From positions 186,001-250,000 of the forward strand of contig CAKSTR010000004.1 of assembly GCA_934500835.1 (NCBI GenBank): a DNA stretch of 64,000 bases, given 5' to 3'. A program made the translations under genes and the position numbers. The notes beneath the pieces were generated by a model. The model did not search any database. It saw nothing but the letters and a program-made list of their open reading frames with translations, and was not told the DNA's origin. The stretch is from an uncultured Paracoccaceae bacterium (GTDB taxonomy: Bacteria > Pseudomonadota > Alphaproteobacteria > Rhodobacterales > Rhodobacteraceae). Position 1 is the first letter of the stretch; every line of letters begins with the position of its first letter. Below, piece by piece: positions 44,517-53,879 of the stretch.

Positions 44517-45443
44517 ATGCGTGCGGCACCTGAGGACGACGTGCTGATGCAGGGCACCGATCCCCTGTCCAGCGCATCCCTGCTTCGGGCCCTGCTCGGG
44601 GTCGAGGACCATCTGTGGAGTGTCGGCACCCTTGCCGCCTTCATGGCGCTGCCGTCGGGTGGAAAACGGGTCGAGACGCCCGACCTGGTGACGCTGCGCA
44701 ACGCGGATACGCTGGTGGAACTGCGCCCATGCCTTCCGGCCGCGGCGCAGCTTCTGGCCTTCGAGACGCTCAGCAGCGATGCGCGCGGCTGGAACCACGG
44801 CATCGCCATCTGCCTGCCGGGCAGCGAGGCTGTCCCGCAAGGGATCGTCCGGCGGATCGGTGACGCGCCGCTGTTCGACCTCGGGCTTGGGCAGGGGGCC
44901 GCACGGGCGCTGGTGCGCCCGGCACAGGCCCTCGACATCGCCGGCCTGACCTGGACGGAGGCGGCCCCCCTTCTGGCCGCCGGCCCGGCAACCTGGATCA
45001 TCGACACCCCGGTCCTGCGGGTCGAGCGGCAAACGCCGGCCGGCCCCGGCTTCCATGCGGTCGGGCAGGCGCTGGCAACCGGCCGCAGCCATGCCGAGAC
45101 CACGCCGGTCCCGCCCGGCCTGATCCCGGTCGCCCATATCTTCCCGCCGCATCCGGCCCGCCACCGCCCCGGCGCGCCGATGGCCTTCGATTTCGCCCGC
45201 CACGCGCGGTTCCAGTCCATCCTTGCCCGCCACGGCCGGCCCGACCTTTGGGCGCTGAAATCCGAAACTCTGGCCCAGTTGGTCGCCGGCCGCTGCGATC
45301 CCCCGGAGACAGACCGCCACGGCGCTGCCGTGATCCGGGTGACCTTGCGCCAGCATCTGCACCTGCACGGCCCCCCGCCGCCCGACTGGCTGCACCGCTT
45401 CGACCGCCCCCTTCTGCGCGCGCTGGAGGCAGGCGAGGCGTGA
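44517..45443 (+). CDS. DUF6925 family protein
   Basis: 308-residue protein (302 or 298 if translation begins at the GTG at 44535-44541 region or the ATG at 44547, which has GAGGA upstream). The layout matches what I recall of DUF6925: LWSVGTLAAFMAL near the start, FETLSSDARGWNHGIAICLP, FDLGLG, a long middle, then AHIFPPHPARHRPGAPMAFDFARHARFQ in outline and a C-terminal LHRFDRPLLRALE. No catalytic motif, signal peptide or membrane segment is seen. Function unknown. It stands alone between two gene-poor gaps. Confidence 0.75.
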   Translation: MRAAPEDDVLMQGTDPLSSASLLRALLGVEDHLWSVGTLAAFMALPSGGKRVETPDLVTLRNADTLVELRPCLPAAAQLLAFETLSSDARGWNHGIAICLPGSEAVPQGIVRRIGDAPLFDLGLGQGAARALVRPAQALDIAGLTWTEAAPLLAAGPATWIIDTPVLRVERQTPAGPGFHAVGQALATGRSHAETTPVPPGLIPVAHIFPPHPARHRPGAPMAFDFARHARFQSILARHGRPDLWALKSETLAQLVAGRCDPPETDRHGAAVIRVTLRQHLHLHGPPPPDWLHRFDRPLLRALEAGEA

Positions 45444-45934
45444 CCCGGCGCAGGCTTTCCTCGCGTCGGGGCTGGCGGGGCTTGCCGCATCGCCCCGCTG
45501 CGCTGGCTGCAGACGCTGCATTTTGTGCGGCCCCTGCCCGAGACCGCGCGCAATAGGGCCAACGACATCGGCGCGGCACCGGACGGCAAACCGACGCATC
45601 GGCCCCCGCCGCAACCTGAAGGCGATGTTTCCCGACAGGGGCCGCGATCCTGCAAAGTCGCGGCAGCCGTGAGATTCAATCCGGCTGCCCCCTTCATTGG
45701 GCTGGCCGAATCCGGCAAAGCATGCAATGGCTTGCCCCGCATGCCCCTGGCAGGGGAGTTTTGTGCAGCTGCGCGGTTTTGTCACCGAATCGGCTTATGT
45801 ATTTTGTGCAGATACCATCCGACCTTGCTTTGGCATCGCGATGGGCATCATCAGTTTAACGGCGCTGATAGAAGGGCGGAAAATTGGGATGCAAATCCCG
45901 TGTTCTGCCTTGGGAATTGTTTGATGGGGGTGCT
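45444..45934. other. Leader/promoter region of the exopolysaccharide export genes
   Basis: About 490 bases with no convincing gene. The right-hand 200 bases are less GC-rich than the surroundings, which suits a promoter. TTTTGTGCAG occurs at 45759-45768 and 45802-45811, 43 bases apart (about four helical turns), with a related TTTTGTGCGG at 45521-45530. These could be sites for a regulator of the downstream export operon. Confidence 0.45.
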
Positions 45935-47011
45935 ATGCGGCTCTGGACGCTGGCTCTTGCAACAGTGTTGCTTCTTGCAGGATGCGACGTGACCAAGTCT
46001 GGCTTTCCCGTCAGGACCGAGTCATCGGCGCCCGCGGTGCGGCAACTGGCTTCGAATGTCGTGATCGTGCAGTTGTCGGACAGCAATGTCGACGCCTTCA
46101 GCACCCCGCGCGACCTTGGCGGATCGCGCACCACCATGGCCTCGTCCGGGTGGGATTACCGGGTCGGCGTCGGCGACATTCTGGACATCGTGGTCTGGGA
46201 CCACCCCGAGTTGACCATGCCCGCCGGAGAGCGCCGGACCCCGGTGGAATCCGGGCTGCGCGTGCAGTCGGACGGCAGCTTCTTCTACCCCTATGTCGGG
46301 CAGATCGCCGCCGAGGGCCGCACGCCCGAACAGATCCGCGCCGATCTGACGGTGCGGCTGGTGGAGTTCATCCCCGACCCGCAGGTCGAGGTGCGCGTCG
46401 TCGGCTACCGCTCGCAGGCGGTATCGGTGACCGGCAAGGTCAAGAGCCCCAGCCGGCAGCCCCTGACCGATACGCCGCTGACCCTTCTGGATGCGATCAA
46501 TGCTGCAGGCGGGCTGACCGAAGATGCCGATCCGCGCAGCGTGACCGTCCGCCGTGGCGGGCGCAGCTTCACGGTGGACATGCAGGCCTTTCTGGAGCGC
46601 GGCGTCGGCGCCAACAACCCCGTGCTGCGGGCCGGCGACGTTGTCAGCGTCCCCAAGCTTGAGATCCAGGAGGCCTTTCTGCTGGGCCAGATCGTCCGCC
46701 CGGCCACCATCGACCTGACCAAGGAGAACGTCACCCTGACCCAGGCGATCACCCGGGTCGGCGGGTTGAAAGAGGACAGCGCCGATGCGCGCGGTATCTT
46801 CGTCTTCCGCCAGACCCCGATGGGGATCACGGTCTATCAGCTGGATGCCTCGAACGCTGCGGCCTATCTGATCGGAACCCGCTTCATCATCCTGCCGCAG
46901 GACGTGATCTATGTGACTTCCTCGCCGATGCACCGCTGGAACAGTCTGATCAGCGACCTGGTGCCGACGCTGACCACGGTCCGCGCTGCCGATGTCATCG
47001 GAACGGAGTAG
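45935..47011 (+). CDS. Polysaccharide export outer-membrane lipoprotein (Wza-like)
   Basis: 358-residue protein. The N-terminal lipoprotein signal MRLWTLALATVLLLAGC ends in a lipobox (LLAGC, Cys17). The polysaccharide export domain follows at about residues 75-170 (YRVGVGDILDIVVWDHPEL and DGSFFYPYVGQI), then repeated SLBB-type domains (VSVTGKVKSPSRQPL, AFLLGQIVRPATIDL). It forms the outer-membrane channel for capsule or exopolysaccharide. The ATG at 45935 gives the lipoprotein signal. It overlaps the phosphatase gene by 20 bases. Confidence 0.93.
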   Translation: MRLWTLALATVLLLAGCDVTKSGFPVRTESSAPAVRQLASNVVIVQLSDSNVDAFSTPRDLGGSRTTMASSGWDYRVGVGDILDIVVWDHPELTMPAGERRTPVESGLRVQSDGSFFYPYVGQIAAEGRTPEQIRADLTVRLVEFIPDPQVEVRVVGYRSQAVSVTGKVKSPSRQPLTDTPLTLLDAINAAGGLTEDADPRSVTVRRGGRSFTVDMQAFLERGVGANNPVLRAGDVVSVPKLEIQEAFLLGQIVRPATIDLTKENVTLTQAITRVGGLKEDSADARGIFVFRQTPMGITVYQLDASNAAAYLIGTRFIILPQDVIYVTSSPMHRWNSLISDLVPTLTTVRAADVIGTE

Positions 47012-47459
47012 AGTCTTGCTTGCTGGATCGGTTCTTGTCGTCTGCATTGGCAACATCTGCCGCTCTCCCTTGGGGGAGCGGATGCTGAAAGGGCTGGTGC
47101 CGCAGCTTGAGGTCTCGTCTGCCGGGCTGGCCGCCATGGTGGGTCATCCGGCCGATGCCGGGGCGAGTGCGGCCGCGGCCGAGGTCGGGCTTGATCTGGA
47201 CGGCCATGTCGCCCGCCAGATGACTGCCGCCCTGGGGGCCGCCCATGACCTGATCCTGGTCATGGAGCAATCGCATCGCGCCGAGATCGCCTCCACCTGG
47301 CCGCAACTGGGTGGCCGGACCATGCTGTTTGACCGCTGGACGGGTAGTCGGGACATTGCCGACCCCTATCGCAAACCGGCCGAATTCCACCGCCAGACCC
47401 GCGACCGCATCGCCACTGCGGCCGAAGCCTGGGCGCGGCACCTGATGCGGGCGGTCTGA
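46992..47459 (+). CDS. Low-molecular-weight protein tyrosine phosphatase (Wzb-like)
   Basis: 155-residue phosphatase with the active-site loop CIGNICRSP (Cys18 to Arg24) and the general-acid region DIADPYRKP. It would dephosphorylate the Tyr-rich tail of the neighbouring BY-kinase and so cycle polysaccharide assembly. The start at 46992 overlaps the export gene; a TTG or later start cannot be excluded, since the core begins at VLVVCIGN. Four bases separate it from the kinase gene. Confidence 0.92.
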   Translation: MSSERSRVLLAGSVLVVCIGNICRSPLGERMLKGLVPQLEVSSAGLAAMVGHPADAGASAAAAEVGLDLDGHVARQMTAALGAAHDLILVMEQSHRAEIASTWPQLGGRTMLFDRWTGSRDIADPYRKPAEFHRQTRDRIATAAEAWARHLMRAV

Positions 47460-47463
47460 TCCA

Positions 47464-49659
47464 ATGGTCACTGTGAATTCGCATACGCAGCCCCCGCAGG
47501 ACGACGAGATCGACCTTCTGGCCATGGTCGGCTCCCTCTGGGCCGGCAAGTACTGGATCGTGCTCTCGGTGATCCTGTCGCTTATGATCGGGGCCTTCTA
47601 CATCCTCAGCCGCCCGCCGGTCTTCAAGGCCGATGCGCTATTGCAACTGGAATCCCGTCTGGGGGCGCTGGCGCTGCCAGAAGGGATGCAGGAACTGCTG
47701 GGGGCCGAGACGAGCAGCTCTTCGGCGATCGAGAACGAGGTCGAGATCATCAAGTCGCGCATGGTGATCGGCGAAGCCGTGCGCGAGCTGGACCTAGGTC
47801 TGGTCGCCGAACCGGTGCCGCTGCCCGTCCTTGGCAAGCTGCCCGAACGGCTGGGCCTGACCGAGCCGCCACTTGCCGTTCTTGCGTCCTACGCCTGGGG
47901 CGGTGAAAGCATCGACATCGACCATCTTGACGTGCCCGAGGCCTGGCTGGGCATGGAGATGTGGCTGACCGTCACCGGCGACGGCGCCTTCGTGCTGGAC
48001 CTGCCCGACGGCAGCACCGCATCCGGGCAGGTCGGCAAGCCGCTGGCCGTCAAGGGCGTGACCCTGCAAGTCGGCCAGATCACAGCACCCCCCGGCCGGG
48101 AATTCCGGCTGGCACGCCTGACCGTCGAAGAGGCGGTCCGCGACGTGCAGGAAGCGTTCAGCGTCAGCACCGCCTCGCGCAATTCCTCGATCCTGGCGCT
48201 GAGCTTTGATCACACCGATTCCGCCCAGGCCGAACGGGTGCTGAATACGATTGCCAAGGCCTATGTGGCGCAGAACATCTCTCGCAGCGCCGCCGAGGCC
48301 GATAACAGCCTGAAATTCATCGAGGAACAGCTGCCCATTGCCGAAGCCGCGATGAGCGAGGCGCAGCAGCGGCTGAACGATTATCGCAAGGCCAACCAGT
48401 CCATCGACCTTGACTATGAAACGCAGAGCCTGCTTCAGGAGGCAACGCAGATCGAGGCCGAGTTGAACGCGCTTGTCCTGCAGGAAGACGAGCTGAAAAA
48501 GCGTTATACCCCCAGCCACCCGACCTATGAGGCGCTTCTCGACAGCCGTGCCATCCTTGAAAAGCGGCTGGAGAAGATCCGCTCCCAGACCCTTGGCCTG
48601 CCTGAGACGCAAAAGCAGGTGTTCAACCTGACCCGTGATCTTGAGGTCGCCCAGCAGGTCTATATCCAGCTTCTGAACCGCGCGCAGGAGTTGCGGGTGG
48701 TGCGCGCCTCGACCGTGGGGTCGGTGCGGATCATCGACACCGCCTATTCGGACGGGATCCGCATCTCGCCCCGCACCGGGATGGTGCTGGTGGTCGCGCT
48801 GATCCTTGGGCTTCTGACCGGGATCGGCATCGTCGTCCTGCGCCGCCTGTTGCACCGCGGCATCCGCGGCGCTGAGGAGATCGAGCGTCTGGGGCTGCCG
48901 GTCTTCGGCACTGTCACCTTCTCGCCAGATGCGGTGAACCATCGGAAAACTCGCGGAAAACTGCCTATTCATGCGCTGGAACGGCCCGAGGATCTGGTGG
49001 CCGAGGCCATGCGCTCGATGCGGACGGCGCTGCATTTCGGCATGATCGACGCAAAGACCAACTCGGTTCTCTTCACCTCGTCCGCACCCGGGGCGGGCAA
49101 GAGCTTTACCGCGGTGAACCTTGCCATTGTGGCGGCGCAAGCCGGCCAGAAGATCTGTCTGATCGACGCCGACCTGCGCCGCGGCTATCTGCGCCGCTAC
49201 TTCGGGATCGAGAAGAACCGCCCCGGACTTGCAGAACATCTGGCCGGGGAAAAGACGCTGGACGAAGTTCTGGTGCCCGGCCCGGTTCCCGGCCTGTCGG
49301 TCATCACCTCGGGGCGGTTCCCGCCGAATCCGTCCGAACTCTTGATGCGGGCCGAGTTTCCTGCCCTTCTCGTGGCCCTGCGCGACCGCTTCGACCTGAT
49401 CCTGATCGACAGCCCGCCCGCGCTGGCGGTGACCGACCCCGTGGTGATCGGCCATGCCGTGGACGCCACCATCCTGATCGCCCGCCATCTTGAGACCATG
49501 CCGGCCGAGGTGGAGGCCGTGCAACATGCCTTCCGCACCGCCGGCGGCAAGCTCACCGGCGCGGTGCTGAACGGCTACCGTCAGGAAGAGGGCCGCCGCT
49601 ACGGCGCCTACCGGCAGTATTACAGCTACCGCTACAGCTACCGCAGCGACGCGAAGTAG
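47464..49659 (+). CDS. Polysaccharide co-polymerase with tyrosine autokinase domain (Wzc-like)
   Basis: 731-residue inner-membrane protein. The Wzz domain begins at about residue 15. The first membrane segment is WIVLSVILSLMIGAFYIL near 31-48. A long helical periplasmic part lies around 260-400, and a second membrane segment (MVLVVALILGLLTGIGIVVL) near 440-460. The cytoplasmic BY-kinase has Walker A APGAGKS near 540, Walker A' LIDADLRRG and Walker B LILIDSPPAL. The C-terminus ends in a Tyr cluster (YRQYYSYRYSYRS). It controls chain length and export and is a substrate of the Wzb-like phosphatase. Confidence 0.95.
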   Translation: MVTVNSHTQPPQDDEIDLLAMVGSLWAGKYWIVLSVILSLMIGAFYILSRPPVFKADALLQLESRLGALALPEGMQELLGAETSSSSAIENEVEIIKSRMVIGEAVRELDLGLVAEPVPLPVLGKLPERLGLTEPPLAVLASYAWGGESIDIDHLDVPEAWLGMEMWLTVTGDGAFVLDLPDGSTASGQVGKPLAVKGVTLQVGQITAPPGREFRLARLTVEEAVRDVQEAFSVSTASRNSSILALSFDHTDSAQAERVLNTIAKAYVAQNISRSAAEADNSLKFIEEQLPIAEAAMSEAQQRLNDYRKANQSIDLDYETQSLLQEATQIEAELNALVLQEDELKKRYTPSHPTYEALLDSRAILEKRLEKIRSQTLGLPETQKQVFNLTRDLEVAQQVYIQLLNRAQELRVVRASTVGSVRIIDTAYSDGIRISPRTGMVLVVALILGLLTGIGIVVLRRLLHRGIRGAEEIERLGLPVFGTVTFSPDAVNHRKTRGKLPIHALERPEDLVAEAMRSMRTALHFGMIDAKTNSVLFTSSAPGAGKSFTAVNLAIVAAQAGQKICLIDADLRRGYLRRYFGIEKNRPGLAEHLAGEKTLDEVLVPGPVPGLSVITSGRFPPNPSELLMRAEFPALLVALRDRFDLILIDSPPALAVTDPVVIGHAVDATILIARHLETMPAEVEAVQHAFRTAGGKLTGAVLNGYRQEEGRRYGAYRQYYSYRYSYRSDAK

Positions 49660-49668
49660 CGGCGCGGG

Positions 49669-50775
49669 CTAAAGCAGCGCCATGTACTGCCGGTAGATCC
49701 CGGCCCAGGTGTAGCGGCGCGCGGCAATCTCGCGCATCGCGGCACCGATACCGGACGCCTGCTCGGGCGTCATCGCTTCGACCAGCGCCGCCAGCCCTTG
49801 CGCATCGGCGAAGAACTCTGCCGCCTCCTCGGTGGTGAAACGGTTGAAGGCACAGTCGAAGGCCAGCACCGGAATGCCGAAATGCATCATCTCGACCAGC
49901 GAGGGATTGGTGCCGCCGGCGGAATGGCCATGGACATAGACCGCCGCTCCGTCGCGCAGCCGCCGCAACTGGCCCGGATCGTATACCGGGTCCAGCAGCG
50001 TCAGATTGGAGGCCCCCGCAAAGCGCGCCCGCAACTCGCGGCCATGCGCGCTGCGGTCCCAGTTGCCGACAAAGACCAGCGGCCGGCCGGGCAGGCCCGC
50101 GAAAGCCTCAAGGATCATCGCCACATTGTTTTCCGGCTCGATCCGGCACAGGGCAAGGGCATAGCCGTCGGGCGGCAACCCCTCCGGCGCGGGTCCGAGC
50201 GGAGTCGCCACCGCATGATCGCCGCCATAGGCGATCACCGTACAGGGGCGGCCGTAACTGTGCCGGACATGGTCGGCAATTGCCTGATTGTCCGCCACCA
50301 CGACATGCGAAAACCGCACCGCCGCCCATTCCGAGGCCCGCAGCACCAGCCGCGCCAGCCCGCGCCATTTCTCGCGCCGCCATTCGATGCCGTCGATATT
50401 GGTGACGATCCGCATCCGGCTGACCAGCCGCACCAGCGGCAGCACCAGCGCACCCGACACGCCGAGGAGGATCACCGCCCGGTCGCCGCGCCGGATCGAC
50501 TGCATCAGCGACCAGATGTCGTAGGGAATGGACTGGACGCCATTGGCCTTGAGCGGCACATAGCGCAGCGCAGCCCCCCCGAAGGACACCGGCCGGTCAG
50601 GCGAACCTGCACCGCTGCACACCACAGCCAAATCGACCTCACGCGGCATCAGATCGTGACTGAGCACCAGGTTCTCGGCCAGCGTCTCGAACCCGCCATA
50701 GCGGCCGGGCACGCCGACAGTGCCAAGGATCGCCACCGTGGGCTTTCGGTCAGGCAAGGAATCGTTTCCAGACAT
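49669..50775 (-). CDS. Glycosyltransferase with DUF1972 domain (GT4-like)
   Basis: 368-residue GT-B enzyme. The N-terminal DUF1972 part starts VAILGTVGVPGRYGGFETLAENL. The C-terminal GT4-like half has YALALCRIEPENN and the nucleotide-sugar motif GGTNPSLVEMMHFGIPVLAFD. DUF1972 proteins are often rhamnosyl- or galactosyltransferases in capsule and O-antigen loci. It is the last gene of the seven-gene minus-strand operon, its stop only 9 bases from the stop of the converging kinase gene. Donor sugar unknown. Confidence 0.9.
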   Translation of the reverse strand: MSGNDSLPDRKPTVAILGTVGVPGRYGGFETLAENLVLSHDLMPREVDLAVVCSGAGSPDRPVSFGGAALRYVPLKANGVQSIPYDIWSLMQSIRRGDRAVILLGVSGALVLPLVRLVSRMRIVTNIDGIEWRREKWRGLARLVLRASEWAAVRFSHVVVADNQAIADHVRHSYGRPCTVIAYGGDHAVATPLGPAPEGLPPDGYALALCRIEPENNVAMILEAFAGLPGRPLVFVGNWDRSAHGRELRARFAGASNLTLLDPVYDPGQLRRLRDGAAVYVHGHSAGGTNPSLVEMMHFGIPVLAFDCAFNRFTTEEAAEFFADAQGLAALVEAMTPEQASGIGAAMREIAARRYTWAGIYRQYMALL

Positions 50776-51754
50776 AGGTCACCAGTTGCTTTGACCGCCG
50801 CAAGTTGAGCGCCACCGCAAGCGGCGCCTTGATCAGCAGCATCGGCAGCGAGAGGAACAGGTTCATACGGTGATGCGCTGGCCGAACGGCCTCATAGCCA
50901 TGGCGCGCCATGCCATCATGGCAAAAGAGCGCGACGGCGGCCGCTTCACCCCGGCTCAAGGGATGACTGCGCCAGCGCCCGCTAGAGGCGCGATTGACGC
51001 CCTTGGCACCCTTCTGGTCGGGCCGGATCGAAGACCCCGTGTCGGCCACCTCCAGCATCGCGGGATTGAACGGCACCCCGCAGTGCAGCGCCAGCTTTCG
51101 GATGCTCGCTTCAGGCTCTGCCGCAAGATCCTCGAAGCGCAGCAGCATCACGGCGGGGTGGTCATGCCACTTGCGGGCCTCACCCTCGGCCGAGGCCCAG
51201 AGTTTCGCGATCAGCGCCGGATGGTAGTTGGCCCAGACCCGCAGCGCCTCGGTCCAGGGCATGTTCCACGTCCCATGCAGATAGGTGCGCCATTTCGACC
51301 TTTGTGACAGCAGCACGTCGCGCGGGTCGCGGATCATGATGACGATTTTTGCCGTGGGAAAGGCGTCAAGCACGGCGGGCAGGCTGAACAGGTATCGCGG
51401 CGTCTGCTCGCATCCATCCAGCGCGCCCTTGCGACGTATCTCATGCGCCAGAACGCCCTTGTAGACCGCAATCGCGTCGGTTCCCCCGGCCGCGTCCACG
51501 ACGGTCTTTGCATCGGCCAACAGCTCATCGCCCGTGGTGGGTGCGAAGATGTTGCCCCGGGCCGAGGCCAGAAGCCGCCGCGCCAGTGAAAGTCTTGCGC
51601 CTTCGCTCAAGTGCGGTCTGGTCCGGGCATCGGCGTCCGACACCAGAGTTTCGAAAAAGTGCAGCTCTTCAAAGGTATGCACGGTTCCGGCCGCGCCGAT
51701 CACGCGACCGACCAGCGTCGTCCCGCTGCGGCTGTTTCCGACAACGAAGATCAC
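50750..51754 (-). CDS. Sulfotransferase family protein
   Basis: 334-residue PAPS-dependent sulfotransferase-like protein. The 5'-phosphosulfate loop is at the extreme N-terminus (VVGNSRSGTTLVGRVIG), and the 3'-phosphate motif is KIVIMIRDPRDVLLSQRSKW near residues 140-160, followed by LLRFEDLAAEPEASIRKLA. The GTG start at 51754 overlaps the epimerase stop by 4 bases; earlier in-frame codons fall within the epimerase gene. It overlaps the DUF1972 gene by 26 bases. In this locus it probably adds sulfate groups to the polysaccharide. Confidence 0.9.
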   Translation of the reverse strand: MIFVVGNSRSGTTLVGRVIGAAGTVHTFEELHFFETLVSDADARTRPHLSEGARLSLARRLLASARGNIFAPTTGDELLADAKTVVDAAGGTDAIAVYKGVLAHEIRRKGALDGCEQTPRYLFSLPAVLDAFPTAKIVIMIRDPRDVLLSQRSKWRTYLHGTWNMPWTEALRVWANYHPALIAKLWASAEGEARKWHDHPAVMLLRFEDLAAEPEASIRKLALHCGVPFNPAMLEVADTGSSIRPDQKGAKGVNRASSGRWRSHPLSRGEAAAVALFCHDGMARHGYEAVRPAHHRMNLFLSLPMLLIKAPLAVALNLRRSKQLVTYVWKRFLA

Positions 51755-52668
51755 GGCAACCGCCCCCTGACCCAGTCCCAGGCATCGCCGATCCCTTCTT
51801 CCAGACCGATCGCGGGCTGCCAGCCGAAATCCCGTTGCGCAGCCGTCATGTCCAGCACCACTCGGGGCACGTCGAAGCCGCGGGCAGGTTTGCGTGCAAG
51901 GCGCAGGTGGCGTCCGGTCACCTTTTCGATCGCCTCGATGATCCTGGCGATCGAGGCGCCCGTGCCGCTGCCGGCATTGTAGACCCCGGACAGGCCCGAC
52001 TGTGCCCCCGTCACGCAAAGGCGGGCCAGGTCGCGGACATCGATGAAATCGCGCACCACGCTGCCATCGCCCCAAAGCTGGACCTCTTCATCGCGGGCCA
52101 GTTTCCACAGATAGGTGCCGATGATCCCCTGCACCCCGGCATGGCCCTGCCGCGGCCCGTAAGGGTTCGACGCGCGCAGGATCAATGGCTGCAGCCCGTG
52201 CTGCTGCTGCTCCATCAAAAGGAAGTTTTCCACCGCCACCTTGACGATGCCATAGGGGTTGATCGGCCGCAGCGGGTGGCTTTCGGGCACCGGATCCTGG
52301 TGTGGGATGCCGTAGACCGTGCCGCCCGACGACAGATAGACGATGCGCCGCACCTCGGCCCCGCGCATCAGCTGCAAAAGCCGGACCGAGTTGATCAGGT
52401 TGCCCTCGATATCCGCCACCGGGTCCATGGTCGAGGTCGAGGGCACCGTGGTGCTGACCAGATGGAAGACCACATCCACATCGACCAGCGCCTCGGCCAG
52501 AGAAGCGGTGTCGTGGAACGCGCCCAGCCGGAACTCCACGCCCGGGGGCGTCGGGCGAAACTGTTCGGGCTGGCGGGCATAGACGCGGACGCCGGCCCCG
52601 TGCCGCAACAACTCGTCCAGGATATGCGAGCCGATGAAGCCGCTTCCGCCGATCAGAAGCGCCCTCAT
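51751..52668 (-). CDS. NAD-dependent epimerase/dehydratase
   Basis: 305-residue extended SDR. ALLIGGSGFIGSHILDELL binds NAD at the N-terminus. The catalytic pair is in PYGIVK (YxxxK) with Ser/Thr in LSSGGTVYG. LRASNPYGPRQ and YNAGSGTGASI are typical of UDP-glucose 4-epimerase relatives. It likely makes a nucleotide sugar for the polysaccharide. It overlaps the GT4 gene by 4 bases on the upstream side and the sulfotransferase on the other. Exact substrate unknown. Confidence 0.92.
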   Translation of the reverse strand: MRALLIGGSGFIGSHILDELLRHGAGVRVYARQPEQFRPTPPGVEFRLGAFHDTASLAEALVDVDVVFHLVSTTVPSTSTMDPVADIEGNLINSVRLLQLMRGAEVRRIVYLSSGGTVYGIPHQDPVPESHPLRPINPYGIVKVAVENFLLMEQQQHGLQPLILRASNPYGPRQGHAGVQGIIGTYLWKLARDEEVQLWGDGSVVRDFIDVRDLARLCVTGAQSGLSGVYNAGSGTGASIARIIEAIEKVTGRHLRLARKPARGFDVPRVVLDMTAAQRDFGWQPAIGLEEGIGDAWDWVRGRLP

Positions 52669-53879
52669 GCCAGAAGGTCCGAATAGATCCTTTCCAGCTC
52701 GCGGTAGATCGCGGCATCGGTGAATTCGGTCCGGACATAGTCCTGCGCTTCTTGCCCCATCTCGGCAATCCCCTTGTCAGACAGGGACCAAATGTCCCCC
52801 ATGGCACTGGCAAGGGCTGCAACGTCGTTGGCGGGATAGATCCGCCCGTGGTTCCCGGCTGTCACCAGCTCGGGGATGCCGCCGCGATCCGAGCCGATGA
52901 CCGGCTTTGCGGCCGCAAAGGCCTGCAGGATCACGTAAGGAAAGTTCTCGTGCCAGAGCGAGGGCACCACCACCGCCCGCGCCCCGGAGAGCCAATGGTT
53001 CAAGTCATCGCCCCAGGCCGGGCCGACCATGCGGACATTGGGCAGCCCCTCGGCACGGGCGGCCAGCTTGTCACGGTCGGGGCCGTCACCGACGATGACA
53101 ACCGGGATGTCAGGAACAAGGGCGGCGGCGTCCAGAAGGACATCCACGCCCTTTTCGTCAATCAGCCGGCCGAAATAGAAGAGATAGTCGCCCTTCTGCG
53201 GCGGCAGGATGTACTTCGCGGCATCGAACGGGTTGCGCAGGAAGTCGATCCTGACCCGCCCCTCGCCCCAGAACTCTTCGGTCTTGCGGGCCATGAAACG
53301 GCTGGCGAACAGGAAGACCGAAACATTGCGCCGCCAGATGTCCATCGCTTCATGGGCATAGGCCTCGATCATGCTGGCGCCGGACCAGGCAAAAGAGCCA
53401 TGGCTGCACCGGTTCTTCAGCGCGTTGCGAAAACGCCCGCCCTTGCACTCTTCGCAGATGCGGCCGTGATGGAAGAGTTTGTAGTTGGGGCAGATGTGCT
53501 TGTAATCGTTGCAAGACAAGGCCACCGGCACCCCGGCCTCGCGCGCGGCCTCCAGGATCGAGGGGGTCAGCTTCACATAGATCGCGAAGGCATGGATGAT
53601 GTCGGGCCGGAATTCGGCGATACGCCGCGCCATGGCGGCCTTGGCGGCGCGGTTGTAGATGATGGACGGCAGGCTCGCCACGCGGGCGAGCAGTCCGCCG
53701 CCGCGATAGTCGGCGACCTTGGGAAAGCCTTCGGTGCCGGGATCGCTCAGCCCGTCCTCGGCGGCCGAGAACAGCGCGACCTCGTGCCCGTTGGCCCGCA
53801 GGATCCGGGCCACCTCATGGTAGAAGACCTCGGCTCCACCGCTGACGGTGTAGTTGTTGTGGGCGAGGAGAATTTTCAT
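52665..53879 (-). CDS. Glycosyltransferase family 4 protein
   Basis: 404-residue GT-B glycosyltransferase. The N-terminal acceptor domain begins KILLAHNNYTVSGGAEVFYHEVA. A Cys-rich insert (LSCNDYKHICPNYK and ICEECKGGRFRNALKNRCSHG, five or more Cys) lies near residues 125-165 and might bind a metal. The C-terminal donor domain has LFYFGRLIDEKGVDVLLDAA and the motif VVPSLWHENFPYVILQAFAA. It overlaps both neighbours by 4 bases. Sugar specificity unknown. Confidence 0.93.
   Translation of the reverse strand: MKILLAHNNYTVSGGAEVFYHEVARILRANGHEVALFSAAEDGLSDPGTEGFPKVADYRGGGLLARVASLPSIIYNRAAKAAMARRIAEFRPDIIHAFAIYVKLTPSILEAAREAGVPVALSCNDYKHICPNYKLFHHGRICEECKGGRFRNALKNRCSHGSFAWSGASMIEAYAHEAMDIWRRNVSVFLFASRFMARKTEEFWGEGRVRIDFLRNPFDAAKYILPPQKGDYLFYFGRLIDEKGVDVLLDAAALVPDIPVVIVGDGPDRDKLAARAEGLPNVRMVGPAWGDDLNHWLSGARAVVVPSLWHENFPYVILQAFAAAKPVIGSDRGGIPELVTAGNHGRIYPANDVAALASAMGDIWSLSDKGIAEMGQEAQDYVRTEFTDAAIYRELERIYSDLLA

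Noticed and set aside
44249..45785. Two long minus-strand frames opposite the DUF6925 gene
   Set aside because: Their translations are Arg/Gly/Pro-rich without motifs, while the plus frame has conserved DUF6925-like segments.
45525..45992. A 155-codon frame just before the Wza-like gene
   Set aside because: It overlaps the lipoprotein start, has no recognisable feature and crosses the A/T-richer probable promoter region.
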